This document shows, in pieces, positions 36,151 to 44,641 of a stretch of DNA of 64,000 bases. The DNA is taken from assembly GCF_042652085.1 (NCBI RefSeq), contig NZ_JBHSJF010000006.1, positions 186,001 to 250,000 of the forward strand, written 5' to 3'. This DNA comes from Flaviflagellibacter deserti. GTDB taxonomy: Bacteria; Pseudomonadota; Alphaproteobacteria; Rhizobiales; Methylopilaceae. A model generated the notes under the pieces. That model searched no databases, was not told the origin of the DNA, and saw only the letters and a list, made by a program, of their open reading frames with translations. The stretch's first letter is position 1, and each line of letters starts with the position of its first letter. A program made the translations under genes and the position numbers.

Positions 36151-38394
36151 ATGGGCGAGCAAGTCACCCCTCCGGACGGTTTCGAGGCCGTCGATCTGCG
36201 CTCCGCGCTGGAGGAGCGTTATCTCGCCTATGCGCTGTCGACCATCACCCAGCGCGCGCTGCCGGATGCCCGCGACGGCCTGAAGCCGGTTCATCGCCGT
36301 CTGCTCTACGCGATGCGGCTGCTGCGGCTCGATCCGGGGCAGGCGTTCAAGAAGTCTGCCCGCGTCGTCGGCGACGTCATCGGCAAATACCACCCGCACG
36401 GCGACCAGTCGGTCTATGACGCGCTGGTCCGCCTCGCGCAGGAATTCGCCCAGCGCTGGCCGCTGGTCGAGGGGCAGGGCAATTTCGGCAATGTCGACGG
36501 CGATAACCCCGCCGCCATGCGCTACACCGAGGCTCGGCTGACCGAAGTCGCGCGCCTCCTGCTCGACGGCCTGGACGAAGGCACCGTCGAATTCCGCGAC
36601 ACCTATGACGGCTCGGAAGAAGAACCGATCGTCCTTCCCGCCGCCTTCCCGAACCTGCTGGCCAACGGCTCGCAAGGCATCGCGGTCGGCATGGCGACAT
36701 CGATCCCGCCGCACAACGCCGCCGAACTGCTCGATGCGGCCGTCCACCTGATCGACAATCCGGCTGCCGGCACCGATGACATCCTGCAATTCGTCCCGGG
36801 TCCCGACTTTCCGACCGGCGGCATCATCGTCGAGCCGAAGAGCGGCATCCGCGATGCCTACCGCACCGGGCGCGGCGGCTTCCGTGTACGCTCCCGCTGG
36901 CACAAGGAAGATGCCGGTCGCGGCACCTGGGTTCTGGTCGTCACGGAGATTCCGTGGCTCGTGCCGAAGAGCCGGCTGATCGAGCAACTCGCCTCGATGG
37001 TCATAGACCGCAAGGTGCCGATCCTCGCCGACGTTCGCGACGAGAGCACCGACGACATCCGCATCGTGCTGGAGCCGCGCGCCCGCACGGTCGATCCCGA
37101 AATCCTGATGGAAAGCCTGTTCAAGCTGACCGATCTGGAAACCCGGATCAGCCTCAACATGAACGTGCTGGTGAAGGGACGCGTCCCGCAGGTGCTCGGT
37201 CTGGCGCCTGCTCTACGCGAGTGGCTCGACCATCGCCGCGAGGTCGTCATCCGCCGGGCGCAGTTCCGTCTCAACGCGATCGACCGCCGGCTGGAGGTGT
37301 TGGGCGGCCTGCTCATTGCCTTCCTCAACCTCGACGAGGTCATCCGCATCGTCCGCTATGAGGATGATCCGAAGGCCGAACTCATCCGTCAGTTCGAGCT
37401 GACGGAGATCCAGGCCGAGGCGATCCTCAATATCCGCCTGCGTGCTCTGGCCAAGCTCGAAGAGATCGCGATCCGCAAGGAACACGACGAACTCGGCGCC
37501 GAGAAGGCCGATATCGAGGCGCTGCTTGGCAGCGATCGCCGTCAGTGGACCAAGGTGAAGAAGGAGATCGCCGAGGTCCGTAAGTCGTTTGGCCCGGAAA
37601 CGGCGCTCGGCAAGCGCCGCTCTACTTTCGCCGAGGCGCCGGACCGTCCTGTCGCCGCCCTGACCGAAGCGTTCGTCGAGCGCGAGCCGGTCACGGTCGT
37701 GGTGTCCGACAAGGGCTGGATCCGGGCACTGAAGGGCCATGTGCAGGATCTCAGCGGCCTGCAGTTCAAGGCCGACGACAAGCTCCGCGCCGCCTTCATG
37801 ACCGAGACCACGGCCAAGATCATGGTCATGGCCACGAACGGCAAGGTTTTCACGCTCGAAGCGTCCAAATTGCCGGGCGGGCGCGGGCAGGGCGAGCCGA
37901 TCCGCCTGCACGTGGATCTTGAGGAGAGCGCCGATATCGCTCTGGTCTGGGTTTACGCGTCGGGCACCAAGCGCCTCGTCATCGCGACCGACGGGCGCGG
38001 TTTCGTGGTTGCCGAGGACGATCTCGTGGCATCGACCCGCAAGGGCAAGAACGTCATGAACCTCGACATGAAGAGCGAGGCGCGCCTTGCCCCGCGTGTC
38101 GAAGGCGACATGGTTGCGATCGTCGGCGAGAACCGGAAGCTACTGGTTTTCCCGATCGCACAGGTGGCCGAAATGTCCCGCGGGCGCGGCGTTCGACTGC
38201 AGAAGTACAAGGACGGTGCGGTGGTCGATGCCAGGACGTTCGAGAGCGCCAAGGGCCTGACCTGGCTGGATACGTCCGGCCGGACATGGACGCTCGCCGG
38301 CGAAGAGCTACGAGACTGGATGGGCAACCGCGCCGACGCCGGCCGCCTGGCTCCGAAGGGCTTCCCGAGGACGAATAAGTTCAAGCCGGATTAG
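36151..38394 (+). CDS. parC: DNA topoisomerase IV subunit A
   Basis: ParC forms the DNA-cleaving part of topoisomerase IV, which decatenates chromosomes. The 747-residue protein has the catalytic Tyr125 in AAMRYTEARLTEVAR, the GKYHPHGDQSVYD region and C-terminal beta-propeller repeats (for example GRGFVVAEDDLVASTRKGK). The shorter C-terminus and the sequence favour ParC over GyrA. At the position of the quinolone-interacting Ser (E. coli ParC Ser80) there is Gln86, followed by Ser. One copy of the dispersed repeat begins 4 bases after the stop. Confidence 0.94.
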   Translation: MGEQVTPPDGFEAVDLRSALEERYLAYALSTITQRALPDARDGLKPVHRRLLYAMRLLRLDPGQAFKKSARVVGDVIGKYHPHGDQSVYDALVRLAQEFAQRWPLVEGQGNFGNVDGDNPAAMRYTEARLTEVARLLLDGLDEGTVEFRDTYDGSEEEPIVLPAAFPNLLANGSQGIAVGMATSIPPHNAAELLDAAVHLIDNPAAGTDDILQFVPGPDFPTGGIIVEPKSGIRDAYRTGRGGFRVRSRWHKEDAGRGTWVLVVTEIPWLVPKSRLIEQLASMVIDRKVPILADVRDESTDDIRIVLEPRARTVDPEILMESLFKLTDLETRISLNMNVLVKGRVPQVLGLAPALREWLDHRREVVIRRAQFRLNAIDRRLEVLGGLLIAFLNLDEVIRIVRYEDDPKAELIRQFELTEIQAEAILNIRLRALAKLEEIAIRKEHDELGAEKADIEALLGSDRRQWTKVKKEIAEVRKSFGPETALGKRRSTFAEAPDRPVAALTEAFVEREPVTVVVSDKGWIRALKGHVQDLSGLQFKADDKLRAAFMTETTAKIMVMATNGKVFTLEASKLPGGRGQGEPIRLHVDLEESADIALVWVYASGTKRLVIATDGRGFVVAEDDLVASTRKGKNVMNLDMKSEARLAPRVEGDMVAIVGENRKLLVFPIAQVAEMSRGRGVRLQKYKDGAVVDARTFESAKGLTWLDTSGRTWTLAGEELRDWMGNRADAGRLAPKGFPRTNKFKPD

Positions 38395-38397
38395 CTA

Positions 38398-38469
38398 CGT
38401 CATGGCAGGGCTTGGCTGCTCTCGACAGGAAGTAAACTCGTGGATGCCAAGGACAGCCTTGGCATGACG
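38398..38469. repeat. Dispersed composite inverted repeat, copy 2
   Basis: Bounded by CGTCAT and ATGACG like the other copies. The right unit is GGATGCCAAGG-ACAG-CCTTGGCATGACG, a near-perfect hairpin; the left unit (GGCAGGGCTTGGCTGC) is degenerate. It sits between the converging parC and bpt genes. Confidence 0.65.
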
Positions 38470-38481
38470 ACCAATGAGGTC

Positions 38482-39225
38482 CTACACCCGCTCCCAACCC
38501 GCCGGCGCCAGTCGCTCCTGCGGCAAAAACCGGCTCTTGTAGTGCATCTTGCGCGAGCCCTCGATCCAATAGCCGAGATAGAGGTAGGGCAGGCCCATCG
38601 CCTGCGCGCGCATGATGTGGTCGAGGATGATCCAGGTGCCGAGGCTGCGATGCGCCTCGTCCGGGTCATAGAACGAGTAGACCATGGACAGGCCGTCGGC
38701 GAGGACGTCGGTCAGGGCCACGCCATAGAGCGGACCCATGCCTCGCCCGTTGATCGCGGTGTCCGGCCCACGGCGCCGATATTCGATCAGCCGCGTCTTC
38801 ACATGCGTGTCCTCGATCATCATCGCGTAATCGAGCACGCTCATCGACGCCATGCCGCCGTCTGAATGGCGGGAATCGAGATAGCGGCGGAACAGCGAAT
38901 ACTGATCGGATGAGGGGACGGCGGCGCGAAGATCGCCGACGAGATCCGAGTTCTTGGCCCGAATGCGGCGGAAGCTCGGCGTCCAGTCGAACTCGCGTAC
39001 GAGAACGCGTACCGAAACGCAGGCACGGCAGTTCTCGCAGGCCGGACGGTAGGCGATCGTCTGGCTGCGGCGGAAGCCACCTTGGCTGAGAAGATCGTTG
39101 AGACCGGTGGACCGCTCGCCCACGAGGTGTGTGAACACTTTCCGTTCAACCTGCCCCGGTAGGTAGGGGCAGGGAGCCGGTGCAGTCATGTAAAACTGCG
39201 GTGTGTCGCGAGGATGTTCGGTCAC
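38482..39225 (-). CDS. bpt: Leucyl/arginyl-type aminoacyl-tRNA-protein transferase (Bpt)
   Basis: Bpt adds leucine to N-terminal Asp or Glu of proteins, marking them for the N-degron pathway (ClpS/ClpAP). The 247-residue protein shows the ATE N-terminal cysteines (CPYLPGQVERKVFTHL, and ACENCRACVSVRV) and the C-terminal GNAT-like domain ending SRKMHYKSRFLPQERL. It is monocistronic here, convergent to parC. Confidence 0.93.
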   Translation of the reverse strand: MTEHPRDTPQFYMTAPAPCPYLPGQVERKVFTHLVGERSTGLNDLLSQGGFRRSQTIAYRPACENCRACVSVRVLVREFDWTPSFRRIRAKNSDLVGDLRAAVPSSDQYSLFRRYLDSRHSDGGMASMSVLDYAMMIEDTHVKTRLIEYRRRGPDTAINGRGMGPLYGVALTDVLADGLSMVYSFYDPDEAHRSLGTWIILDHIMRAQAMGLPYLYLGYWIEGSRKMHYKSRFLPQERLAPAGWERV

Positions 39226-39298
39226 GTTCTCAGGAGCTTAATCCATGCTCCGACGATAACACCGAGCTTTCGGCGGGAAAATGGCCCTTTTGGCCGGC

Positions 39299-39739
39299 TC
39301 ACGCGTTCTCGACCGTCACGCCGATCAGCATATCGTGCAATAGGCGCTTGCGGCTGTTGAATAGGCTGATCACGAGAATGAGTGGGGTGAGGAACGTCAC
39401 CGTCACGTAGAACAGGATGACGTGGGCCGCGCCCTGTATGAAGCTCGGTGGCTCGCCGGTCTCCGACCGGAAGATCAGTCCGGCAGCGCGCATGCCGGGC
39501 GTTGCGCTCCGGTTCGAGATGCTGATGCCGGAATAAAGCACGGCAACAATCGGGAACACGGCGCCGTACAACAGCCAGGCCAGACCAAGAGTGATGATGC
39601 CGAGGAAGCCGACGACCACGCAGGCGATTAGCCAGAGAATGCAGATACAGGTGAAATCGACCAGGAAGGCCAGCATGCGCTTGCGGCGCACGCCATCGAG
39701 GCGGCTGTGGTCGTAAGCACTATCGAGGGTCGTCATCAC
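39299..39739 (-). CDS. RDD family membrane protein
   Basis: The 146-residue protein has the RDD pattern near the start (RRKRMLAFLVDFTCIC), three membrane segments and the end SRKRLLHDMLIGVTVENA. RDD proteins are small membrane proteins, some with Na+ or Li+/H+ antiport activity; the role here is unknown. Other genes on this strand flank it (bpt, ldtR), each with its own spacing. Confidence 0.88.
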   Translation of the reverse strand: MMTTLDSAYDHSRLDGVRRKRMLAFLVDFTCICILWLIACVVVGFLGIITLGLAWLLYGAVFPIVAVLYSGISISNRSATPGMRAAGLIFRSETGEPPSFIQGAAHVILFYVTVTFLTPLILVISLFNSRKRLLHDMLIGVTVENA

Positions 39740-39799
39740 GGCATTTCCTTCATCCCAAGGATGTGGGATCGCCGATCATACGGACAAGATGGTGGCCGT

Positions 39800-39830
39800 A
39801 AAACGAAAACGGGGCGCCTGAGGCGCCCCG
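39800..39830 (-). terminator. Rho-independent terminator of ldtR
   Basis: Read on the minus strand, CGGGGCGCC-TCA-GGCGCCCCG is followed by TTTTCGTTTT. It lies 23 bases after the ldtR stop. Confidence 0.9.
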
Positions 39831-39852
39831 CATTCACCCACCGTCGCCGGGA

Positions 39853-40365
39853 TCAGAGACGATAGCGGATCTGGTCCGTCCAGAAGCGCTCGAGGCGGAC
39901 GAGCGCCTTGTTGAGCGTGAGGAAATCCTGCGAGCCGATGCCGCCGACCTGCTCGATCGAGCGCATGTGCTTCTCGTAGAGCTGGTTGACGATGTCGTGC
40001 ACTTCCTGGCCCTTCGGCGTCAGGCTGATGCGGACCGAGCGGCGATCCATGCGCGAGCGCTGATGGTGCAGGAAGCCGGCTTCGACGAGCTTCTTGAGAT
40101 TGTAGGAAACGTTGGAGCCGAGATAGTAGCCGCGGGTGCGGAGCTCGCCGGCCGTCAGTTCGGCATCGCCGATATTGTACAGCAAGAGCGCCTGGACGCT
40201 GTTGACATCGGCCCGGCCACGACGGTCGAACTCGTCCTTGATGACGTCGAGAAGACGGCGATGCAGGCGCTCGACGAGCGTCAGCGCTTCAAGGTAGAGC
40301 GGCCGAACATCTTCCGGCTGGTTTGCGGGGGTTGCCGAAGCAGCCGCGCGAGCAACATTAGACAT
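39853..40365 (-). CDS. ldtR: LdtR-like MarR family transcriptional regulator
   Basis: The 170-residue winged-helix protein (ALLLYNIGDAELTAGELR, NVSYNLKKLVEAGFLHHQ, SRMDRRSVRISLT) closely resembles LdtR, a MarR regulator of L,D-transpeptidase and stress genes in Liberibacter and rhizobia. I chose the ATG at 40365 because AGAGG lies 7 bases upstream; an ATG at 40440 gives a 25-residue leader. A DUF6163 gene lies upstream on the same strand, as in other Hyphomicrobiales. An L,D-transpeptidase gene is found 10 kb away at 50355 and is a plausible target. Confidence 0.85.
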   Translation of the reverse strand: MSNVARAAASATPANQPEDVRPLYLEALTLVERLHRRLLDVIKDEFDRRGRADVNSVQALLLYNIGDAELTAGELRTRGYYLGSNVSYNLKKLVEAGFLHHQRSRMDRRSVRISLTPKGQEVHDIVNQLYEKHMRSIEQVGGIGSQDFLTLNKALVRLERFWTDQIRYRL

Positions 40366-40435
40366 CTGTACGCCTCTTGCTAATGACGATGGCGCTTTAT
40401 TGGTTTCCGCCACCTTTCCACTGTAAGATACGTAC

Positions 40436-40451
40436 CGCATATGAAAATGCG
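40436..40451. promoter_or_regulatory. Small inverted repeat upstream of ldtR, possible operator
   Basis: CGCAT-ATGAAA-ATGCG lies about 70 bases upstream of the ldtR start in an AT-rich stretch that should hold the promoter. A second, TACCG-10-CGGTA, is at 40529-40548. Either could be an autoregulatory site; the arms are only five bases. Confidence 0.3.
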
Positions 40452-40559
40452 CTTAAAAGCCTTGACTAAATTTGTCTTTATTTCTCGTACTGAACAACTG
40501 GTAACTTCGCGTGCTGAATCAAATCTTATACCGGATAAGCTTTCGGTAACGATGCGAGA

Positions 40560-40988
40560 TCAGTCGTCCGAAACCTGAGCTACCTTGAAGGTCAGGAAGA
40601 TGTATCCGCCGATGGCGATCGCTTCGATCAGGATCAGCGGCCAGAGCGAGCCGAATATCTCCGGAAACGCGATGCAGATCGCAAGCTGGCTGACCGCCGC
40701 CAGCAGCCACAGCACGGCTCCCCAGGAGGAGGTCAGCCAGAGTCCGACCGCCGAAACCGGGTCGAGCACGGCGAAGTAGATATTCGCCGACAGGAATTCG
40801 ACGGCCTGGTTGGAACCCAGCGGGTCACCGCCCGCACCCAGCAGCAGCGCCCAATGGACGAGGCCCTTGAACAATTGGAAGACGGCCAGCACGCGGAAGA
40901 ACAGGACGAGGTTCTGCGTCCAGTCCATTACCGGCTGTTCGTCGCCGTTCAGGGTGCTGGGTTCCTTGCGGCGGAGAAAGCGGATCAC
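40560..40988 (-). CDS. DUF6163 family membrane protein
   Basis: The 142-residue protein has four hydrophobic segments (LVLFFRVLAVFQLFKGLVHW, ILF..-type helix at VLDPVSAVGLWLT, WGAVLWLLAAVSQLAICIAF and WPLILIEAIAIGGYIFL). I assign DUF6163 from its sequence and from its place upstream of ldtR. The function is unknown; the pairing with an envelope-stress regulator suggests a cell-envelope role. Confidence 0.72.
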   Translation of the reverse strand: MIRFLRRKEPSTLNGDEQPVMDWTQNLVLFFRVLAVFQLFKGLVHWALLLGAGGDPLGSNQAVEFLSANIYFAVLDPVSAVGLWLTSSWGAVLWLLAAVSQLAICIAFPEIFGSLWPLILIEAIAIGGYIFLTFKVAQVSDD

Positions 40989-41138
40989 GGAAGCCTGCCT
41001 CGATTGCGGAGCCGAGCTTTAGGTGCGCGCATCCGCGTCGTCAAACATGCGTGCGGCAATCTCCCGGTGTCTGGAAAAGCTCCAATATGATAGCAAGGGA
41101 CAGGGCTGATGCGGCGAGGGCCGCGGAAGGACAATGAG

Positions 41139-42206
41139 ATGCACGATACGGTGGGCCGCCTTCCCTTTACTGGCGATGCCGCCGCGGGAGACGTGAAGAC
41201 CAGCCGTTTCCGCCAGGCCACGCTCGATCTGCCGATCCGGCCGCGTCGCAATCGCAAGGCTGACTGGTCGCGTCGCCTCGTGCGCGAGAACGCGCTGAGC
41301 GTTTCCGACCTGATCTGGCCGATCTTTCTCGTCGAGGGCGAACGCCATCGCGAGCCGGTCGCCTCCATGCCGGGCGTCGAGCGCCTGTCGGTCGACGAAG
41401 CCGTGGGCGAGGCCGAGCGCGCCGCGAGCCTCGGCATCCCGGCCCTGGCTCTGTTTCCCTTCACCGATCCGATGCTGCGCGACGCCCGCGGCTCGGAAGC
41501 CCAGAACCCGGAAAACCTGGTCTGCCGCGCGCTTCGCGCGATCAAGCGGGCGGTTCCGGAGATCGGCCTCATCACCGATGTCGCGCTTGATCCCTATACG
41601 AGTCATGGCCATGACGGCCTGCTGGACGGGGCCGAGATCGTCAACGACGCGACCGTCGAGGTGCTTGTCAGGCAGGCCCTCCTTCACGCCGAGGCCGGCG
41701 CGGATGCCGTCGCGCCATCCGACATGATGGACGGACGTATCGGAGCGATCCGTACGGCGCTCGATGCCGCCAACCGGACCGATGTCCAGATCATCGCCTA
41801 TACGGCGAAATATGCCTCTGCCTTCTACGGTCCGTTCCGCGATGCGATCGGCACCTCGACCGTCCTGATCGGTGACAAGCGCACCTACCAGATGGATCCC
41901 GCCAACAGCGACGAGGCCCTACTCGAAGCGGAACTTGATCTCGCCGAGGGCGCGGACATGATGATCGTGAAGCCGGGCATGCCCTATCTCGATATGGTCC
42001 ATAGATTGAAGACCCGTTTCGAGCGTCCGGTGCTCGCCTATCAGGTATCCGGCGAATACGCGATGATCACGGCCGCCGCCCAGAACGGCTGGATCGATGG
42101 CGACCGGGCGATGATGGAGAGCCTGCTTGCCTTCAAGCGGGCAGGGGCAGACGCGGTGCTGACCTACTTCGCGCCCGTGGTGGCCGAGAAGCTGAAGCGG
42201 GGTTGA
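41139..42206 (+). CDS. hemB: Delta-aminolevulinic acid dehydratase (porphobilinogen synthase)
   Basis: HemB condenses two 5-aminolevulinate molecules to porphobilinogen for heme. The 355-residue protein has the active-site Lys regions (IIAYTAKYASAFYGPFRDA and MIVKPGMPYLD). In the metal site, the Cys triad of zinc enzymes is replaced by Asp (DVALDPYTSHGHDG), the Mg2+-dependent type known from Bradyrhizobium. The ATG at 41139 has GGAAGGA 7 bases upstream and is preferred over the in-frame ATG at 41109. Confidence 0.96.
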   Translation: MHDTVGRLPFTGDAAAGDVKTSRFRQATLDLPIRPRRNRKADWSRRLVRENALSVSDLIWPIFLVEGERHREPVASMPGVERLSVDEAVGEAERAASLGIPALALFPFTDPMLRDARGSEAQNPENLVCRALRAIKRAVPEIGLITDVALDPYTSHGHDGLLDGAEIVNDATVEVLVRQALLHAEAGADAVAPSDMMDGRIGAIRTALDAANRTDVQIIAYTAKYASAFYGPFRDAIGTSTVLIGDKRTYQMDPANSDEALLEAELDLAEGADMMIVKPGMPYLDMVHRLKTRFERPVLAYQVSGEYAMITAAAQNGWIDGDRAMMESLLAFKRAGADAVLTYFAPVVAEKLKRG

Positions 42207-42211
42207 GCGAC

Positions 42212-42286
42212 CGTCATGCTCCGGCTTGACCGGAGCATCCATGTACGGCGCCGGATGGGTCCTCCGGTCAAGCCGCAGGACGACGG
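42212..42286. repeat. Dispersed composite inverted repeat, copy 3
   Basis: The left unit is CGTCAT plus GCTCCGG-CTTGA-CCGGAGC and ATCCA. The right unit is GGGTCCTCCGG-TCAA-GCCGCAGGACGACGG, with one mismatch in the stem. It begins 6 bases after the hemB stop and lies upstream of ilvA. Confidence 0.8.
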
Positions 42287-42355
42287 CGGTTGCCGGGATG
42301 CCCTCCCGTCCTCTCCGCGCTAGACTTCTCTTATGCGACTCGCTGGAATCCGCCC

Positions 42356-43600
42356 GTGCTGACGAAACCTGACTCAAAGCTCCCCGTCACCGTCGACGAT
42401 ATCCGCGCCGCGCGGGAGGTCCTCAAGGGTCAGGTGCTCCGCACGCCGACGCTTCCGGCGCCAAAGCTCTCCGCGCTCACCCGGGCAGAGGTCTGGGTGA
42501 AGTACGAGAACATGCAGGTCACGAACAGCTTTAAGGACCGCGGCGCTTTCGTGCGGCTGTCGCGGCTCGACGAAGCGGCGCGGGCCAAGGGCGTGATCAC
42601 CATGTCGGCCGGCAATCACGCCCAGGCCGTCGCCTATCATGCCCAGCGTCTCGGCATCCCGGCTGTCATTGTCATGCCGGAACAGACACCGCAGGTGAAG
42701 GTCCGCAATACAGAGGCATACGGTGCCCGCGTGGTGCTCGACGGCGAGACGCTCGCCGAGTCCCAGATCCGCGCCGAACAGATGGTGAAAGACGAGGGCT
42801 TTACGCTCATCCATCCCTATGACGATCCGGACATCATCGCCGGGCAGGGCACTGCCGGTCTCGAAATCCTCGAAGATGCGCCGAACCTCGACACGCTCGT
42901 CGTGCCGATCGGCGGGGGCGGACTCATTTCGGGCATTGCGATCGCCGCCAAGGCGATCAAGCCGGAGATCGAGATCGTCGGTGTCGAGTCCTCGCTATAC
43001 CCGTCGATGATCAACGCGATGGCTGGTCAACCGCGTCCAGCCGGCGGGCCGACGCTCGCCGAAGGCATCGCGGTCAAGAATGTCGGCAACCTCACTTTGC
43101 CGGTCGTCGAGGCGCTTGTTTCCGAAGTCCTGCTGGTCAACGAGCCGCATCTGGAGCGCGCGGTGAACGCGTTCGCGCTTTATCAGAAGACCATGGCCGA
43201 AGGCGCAGGCGCGGCAGGCCTCGCGGCACTCCTCGCCTTCCCGGACCGGTTCTACGGCAAGAAGGTCGGCCTGGTTCTGTGCGGCGGCAATATCGATCCG
43301 CGCATCATGGCCTCGATCATGGTCCGCGAGCTCGAGCGCGAAAGCCGTATCGCCCGCTTCCGGCTGACGATCAACGACCAGCCGGGCGTGCTCGGCCGCA
43401 TCGCGACGCGGCTCGGCGAACTCGGCGCCAATATTCTGGAAGTCTCGCACGGCCGGCTTTATCTCGACGTCCCGGCCAAGGGCGCGACGCTCGACATCAC
43501 GGTCGAGACACGCGACCGCGCCCATTCGGAGCAGGTCTACGACGCGTTGTGCCGGTTCGAAGGCATTCCGTGCCGCCGCATCTCGTCGGCCGGGACCTGA
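42356..43600 (+). CDS. ilvA: Threonine ammonia-lyase (threonine dehydratase)
   Basis: The enzyme deaminates threonine to 2-oxobutanoate, the entry to isoleucine. The 414-residue fold-type II PLP protein has the PLP Lys in TNSFKDRGAFVRL, the GGGGLISGIAIAA phosphate loop and one C-terminal ACT domain (INDQPGVLGRIATRLGELGA). This single-ACT form is close to the catabolic/ACT-type family rather than long two-ACT IlvA. I used the GTG at 42356 (GGAA 7 bases upstream); a TTG at 42290 adds a leader from repeat sequence. Confidence 0.9.
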   Translation: MLTKPDSKLPVTVDDIRAAREVLKGQVLRTPTLPAPKLSALTRAEVWVKYENMQVTNSFKDRGAFVRLSRLDEAARAKGVITMSAGNHAQAVAYHAQRLGIPAVIVMPEQTPQVKVRNTEAYGARVVLDGETLAESQIRAEQMVKDEGFTLIHPYDDPDIIAGQGTAGLEILEDAPNLDTLVVPIGGGGLISGIAIAAKAIKPEIEIVGVESSLYPSMINAMAGQPRPAGGPTLAEGIAVKNVGNLTLPVVEALVSEVLLVNEPHLERAVNAFALYQKTMAEGAGAAGLAALLAFPDRFYGKKVGLVLCGGNIDPRIMASIMVRELERESRIARFRLTINDQPGVLGRIATRLGELGANILEVSHGRLYLDVPAKGATLDITVETRDRAHSEQVYDALCRFEGIPCRRISSAGT

Positions 43601-43603
43601 TGT

Positions 43604-43900
43604 TCAGTTCCACCAGGACGTCAGCAGATCCCACAGCCATTCGAACAACGCGCCGATGGCCTCCAGCGTCAGCCGCGGCCATTCGAACAGGGTAGCGGGC
43701 ACACTGTAGGCGAGCAGCACCGCGCCTGACGTCATGAGGCCGAGTGTCAGGCCCGCGTTGAACACCGAAACGAGCGTCCAGGTGCAAAGCACGACGAACA
43801 GGATCATCGCGAGCGGGATGATGGCGAGCCAGCGCACACGGCGGCGGCGAAGCATGGGTTCGTCGTTTGCGGGCATCGGCAGGTAACTCGTCCAGCTCAT
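43604..43900 (-). CDS. Small membrane protein of unknown function
   Basis: The 98-residue product has a basic loop (LRRRRVRW) and two hydrophobic segments (LAIIPLAMILFVVLCTWTLV and LTLGLMTSGAVLLAYSVPA), then a Trp-rich tail (FEWLWDLLTSWWN). I do not recognise the family. It overlaps the upstream periplasmic protein gene by one ATGA junction, so the pair is probably one operon. Its stop is 3 bases from the convergent ilvA stop. Confidence 0.7.
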   Translation of the reverse strand: MSWTSYLPMPANDEPMLRRRRVRWLAIIPLAMILFVVLCTWTLVSVFNAGLTLGLMTSGAVLLAYSVPATLFEWPRLTLEAIGALFEWLWDLLTSWWN

Positions 43901-44421
43901 CAGTGGTTCTCGAGTCCGTTCGCGCTCCGCATGGTATTGATCCGTTCAGCTTGCGCGAGGTTGTATTCGCGAAGCTCGATCAAGCCCTTGCGGATGGATT
44001 CGCGTTCGGCGGCGTAGGTCTTTTTCGACGTGAACGTGTCGTCATGGGCGTCGTCCCAGGCGAGAACGCGGTCGATCGTCTTCGTCAGCTTGCCGGGATC
44101 AGCATAGGCGTAGCGATTGATCGCCGGCCCCATGCTTGAGAACAGTGACGAAAACAGAGCGGCATCGCCGGTCGGATCGAGTTTCGGCCGCGCCATCAGA
44201 TGCGTCCGATAGCGCAATTGGCCGAGATAGAACCAGAACACGGCCTCGTCCTTCCTGCTGCTCTCGAACAACTTCGTCGCCACGATGAGATATGCCACCG
44301 GATGTTTGGCCTCGATCCCCGCCTGAATCTCGACAGGGGTTTGATCCATCAGGGCGGTCGATGCCTGGGCCTGGCCGCAGGACAAACCGACCGCAAGCAA
44401 AAGCAGGCCGAGCCGCTTCAT
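43900..44421 (-). CDS. Periplasmic protein of unknown function
   Basis: The 173-residue product has a clear signal peptide (MKRLGLLLLAVGLSCGQAQAS), then a helical, charged body with a Sel1/TPR-like look (AYLIVATKLFESSRKDEAVFW). I cannot assign a family. It is the first gene of a two-gene unit with the small membrane protein at 43604-43900 and lies divergent from the mechanosensitive channel gene. Confidence 0.75.
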   Translation of the reverse strand: MKRLGLLLLAVGLSCGQAQASTALMDQTPVEIQAGIEAKHPVAYLIVATKLFESSRKDEAVFWFYLGQLRYRTHLMARPKLDPTGDAALFSSLFSSMGPAINRYAYADPGKLTKTIDRVLAWDDAHDDTFTSKKTYAAERESIRKGLIELREYNLAQAERINTMRSANGLENH

Positions 44422-44641
44422 GTCTGGGCAGTCCTAAATAACGGCGCGTGGCGCCATCGAATTTCGTTGGCGGCGTCAAATAAAGATGGATTGTTTCCGG
44501 ACGAGGTCGTCGCGGTGCCGATTTGTTTCAACGGCGCAGAACGTGTGATCGCGACGACACGAAGGGACGTAACGGGCGGCTGCCCTTCAGCGAAAGGGAA
44601 TGTATGATCCCCTTGGCGGACAGCCCGCTGGAAAACATCCA

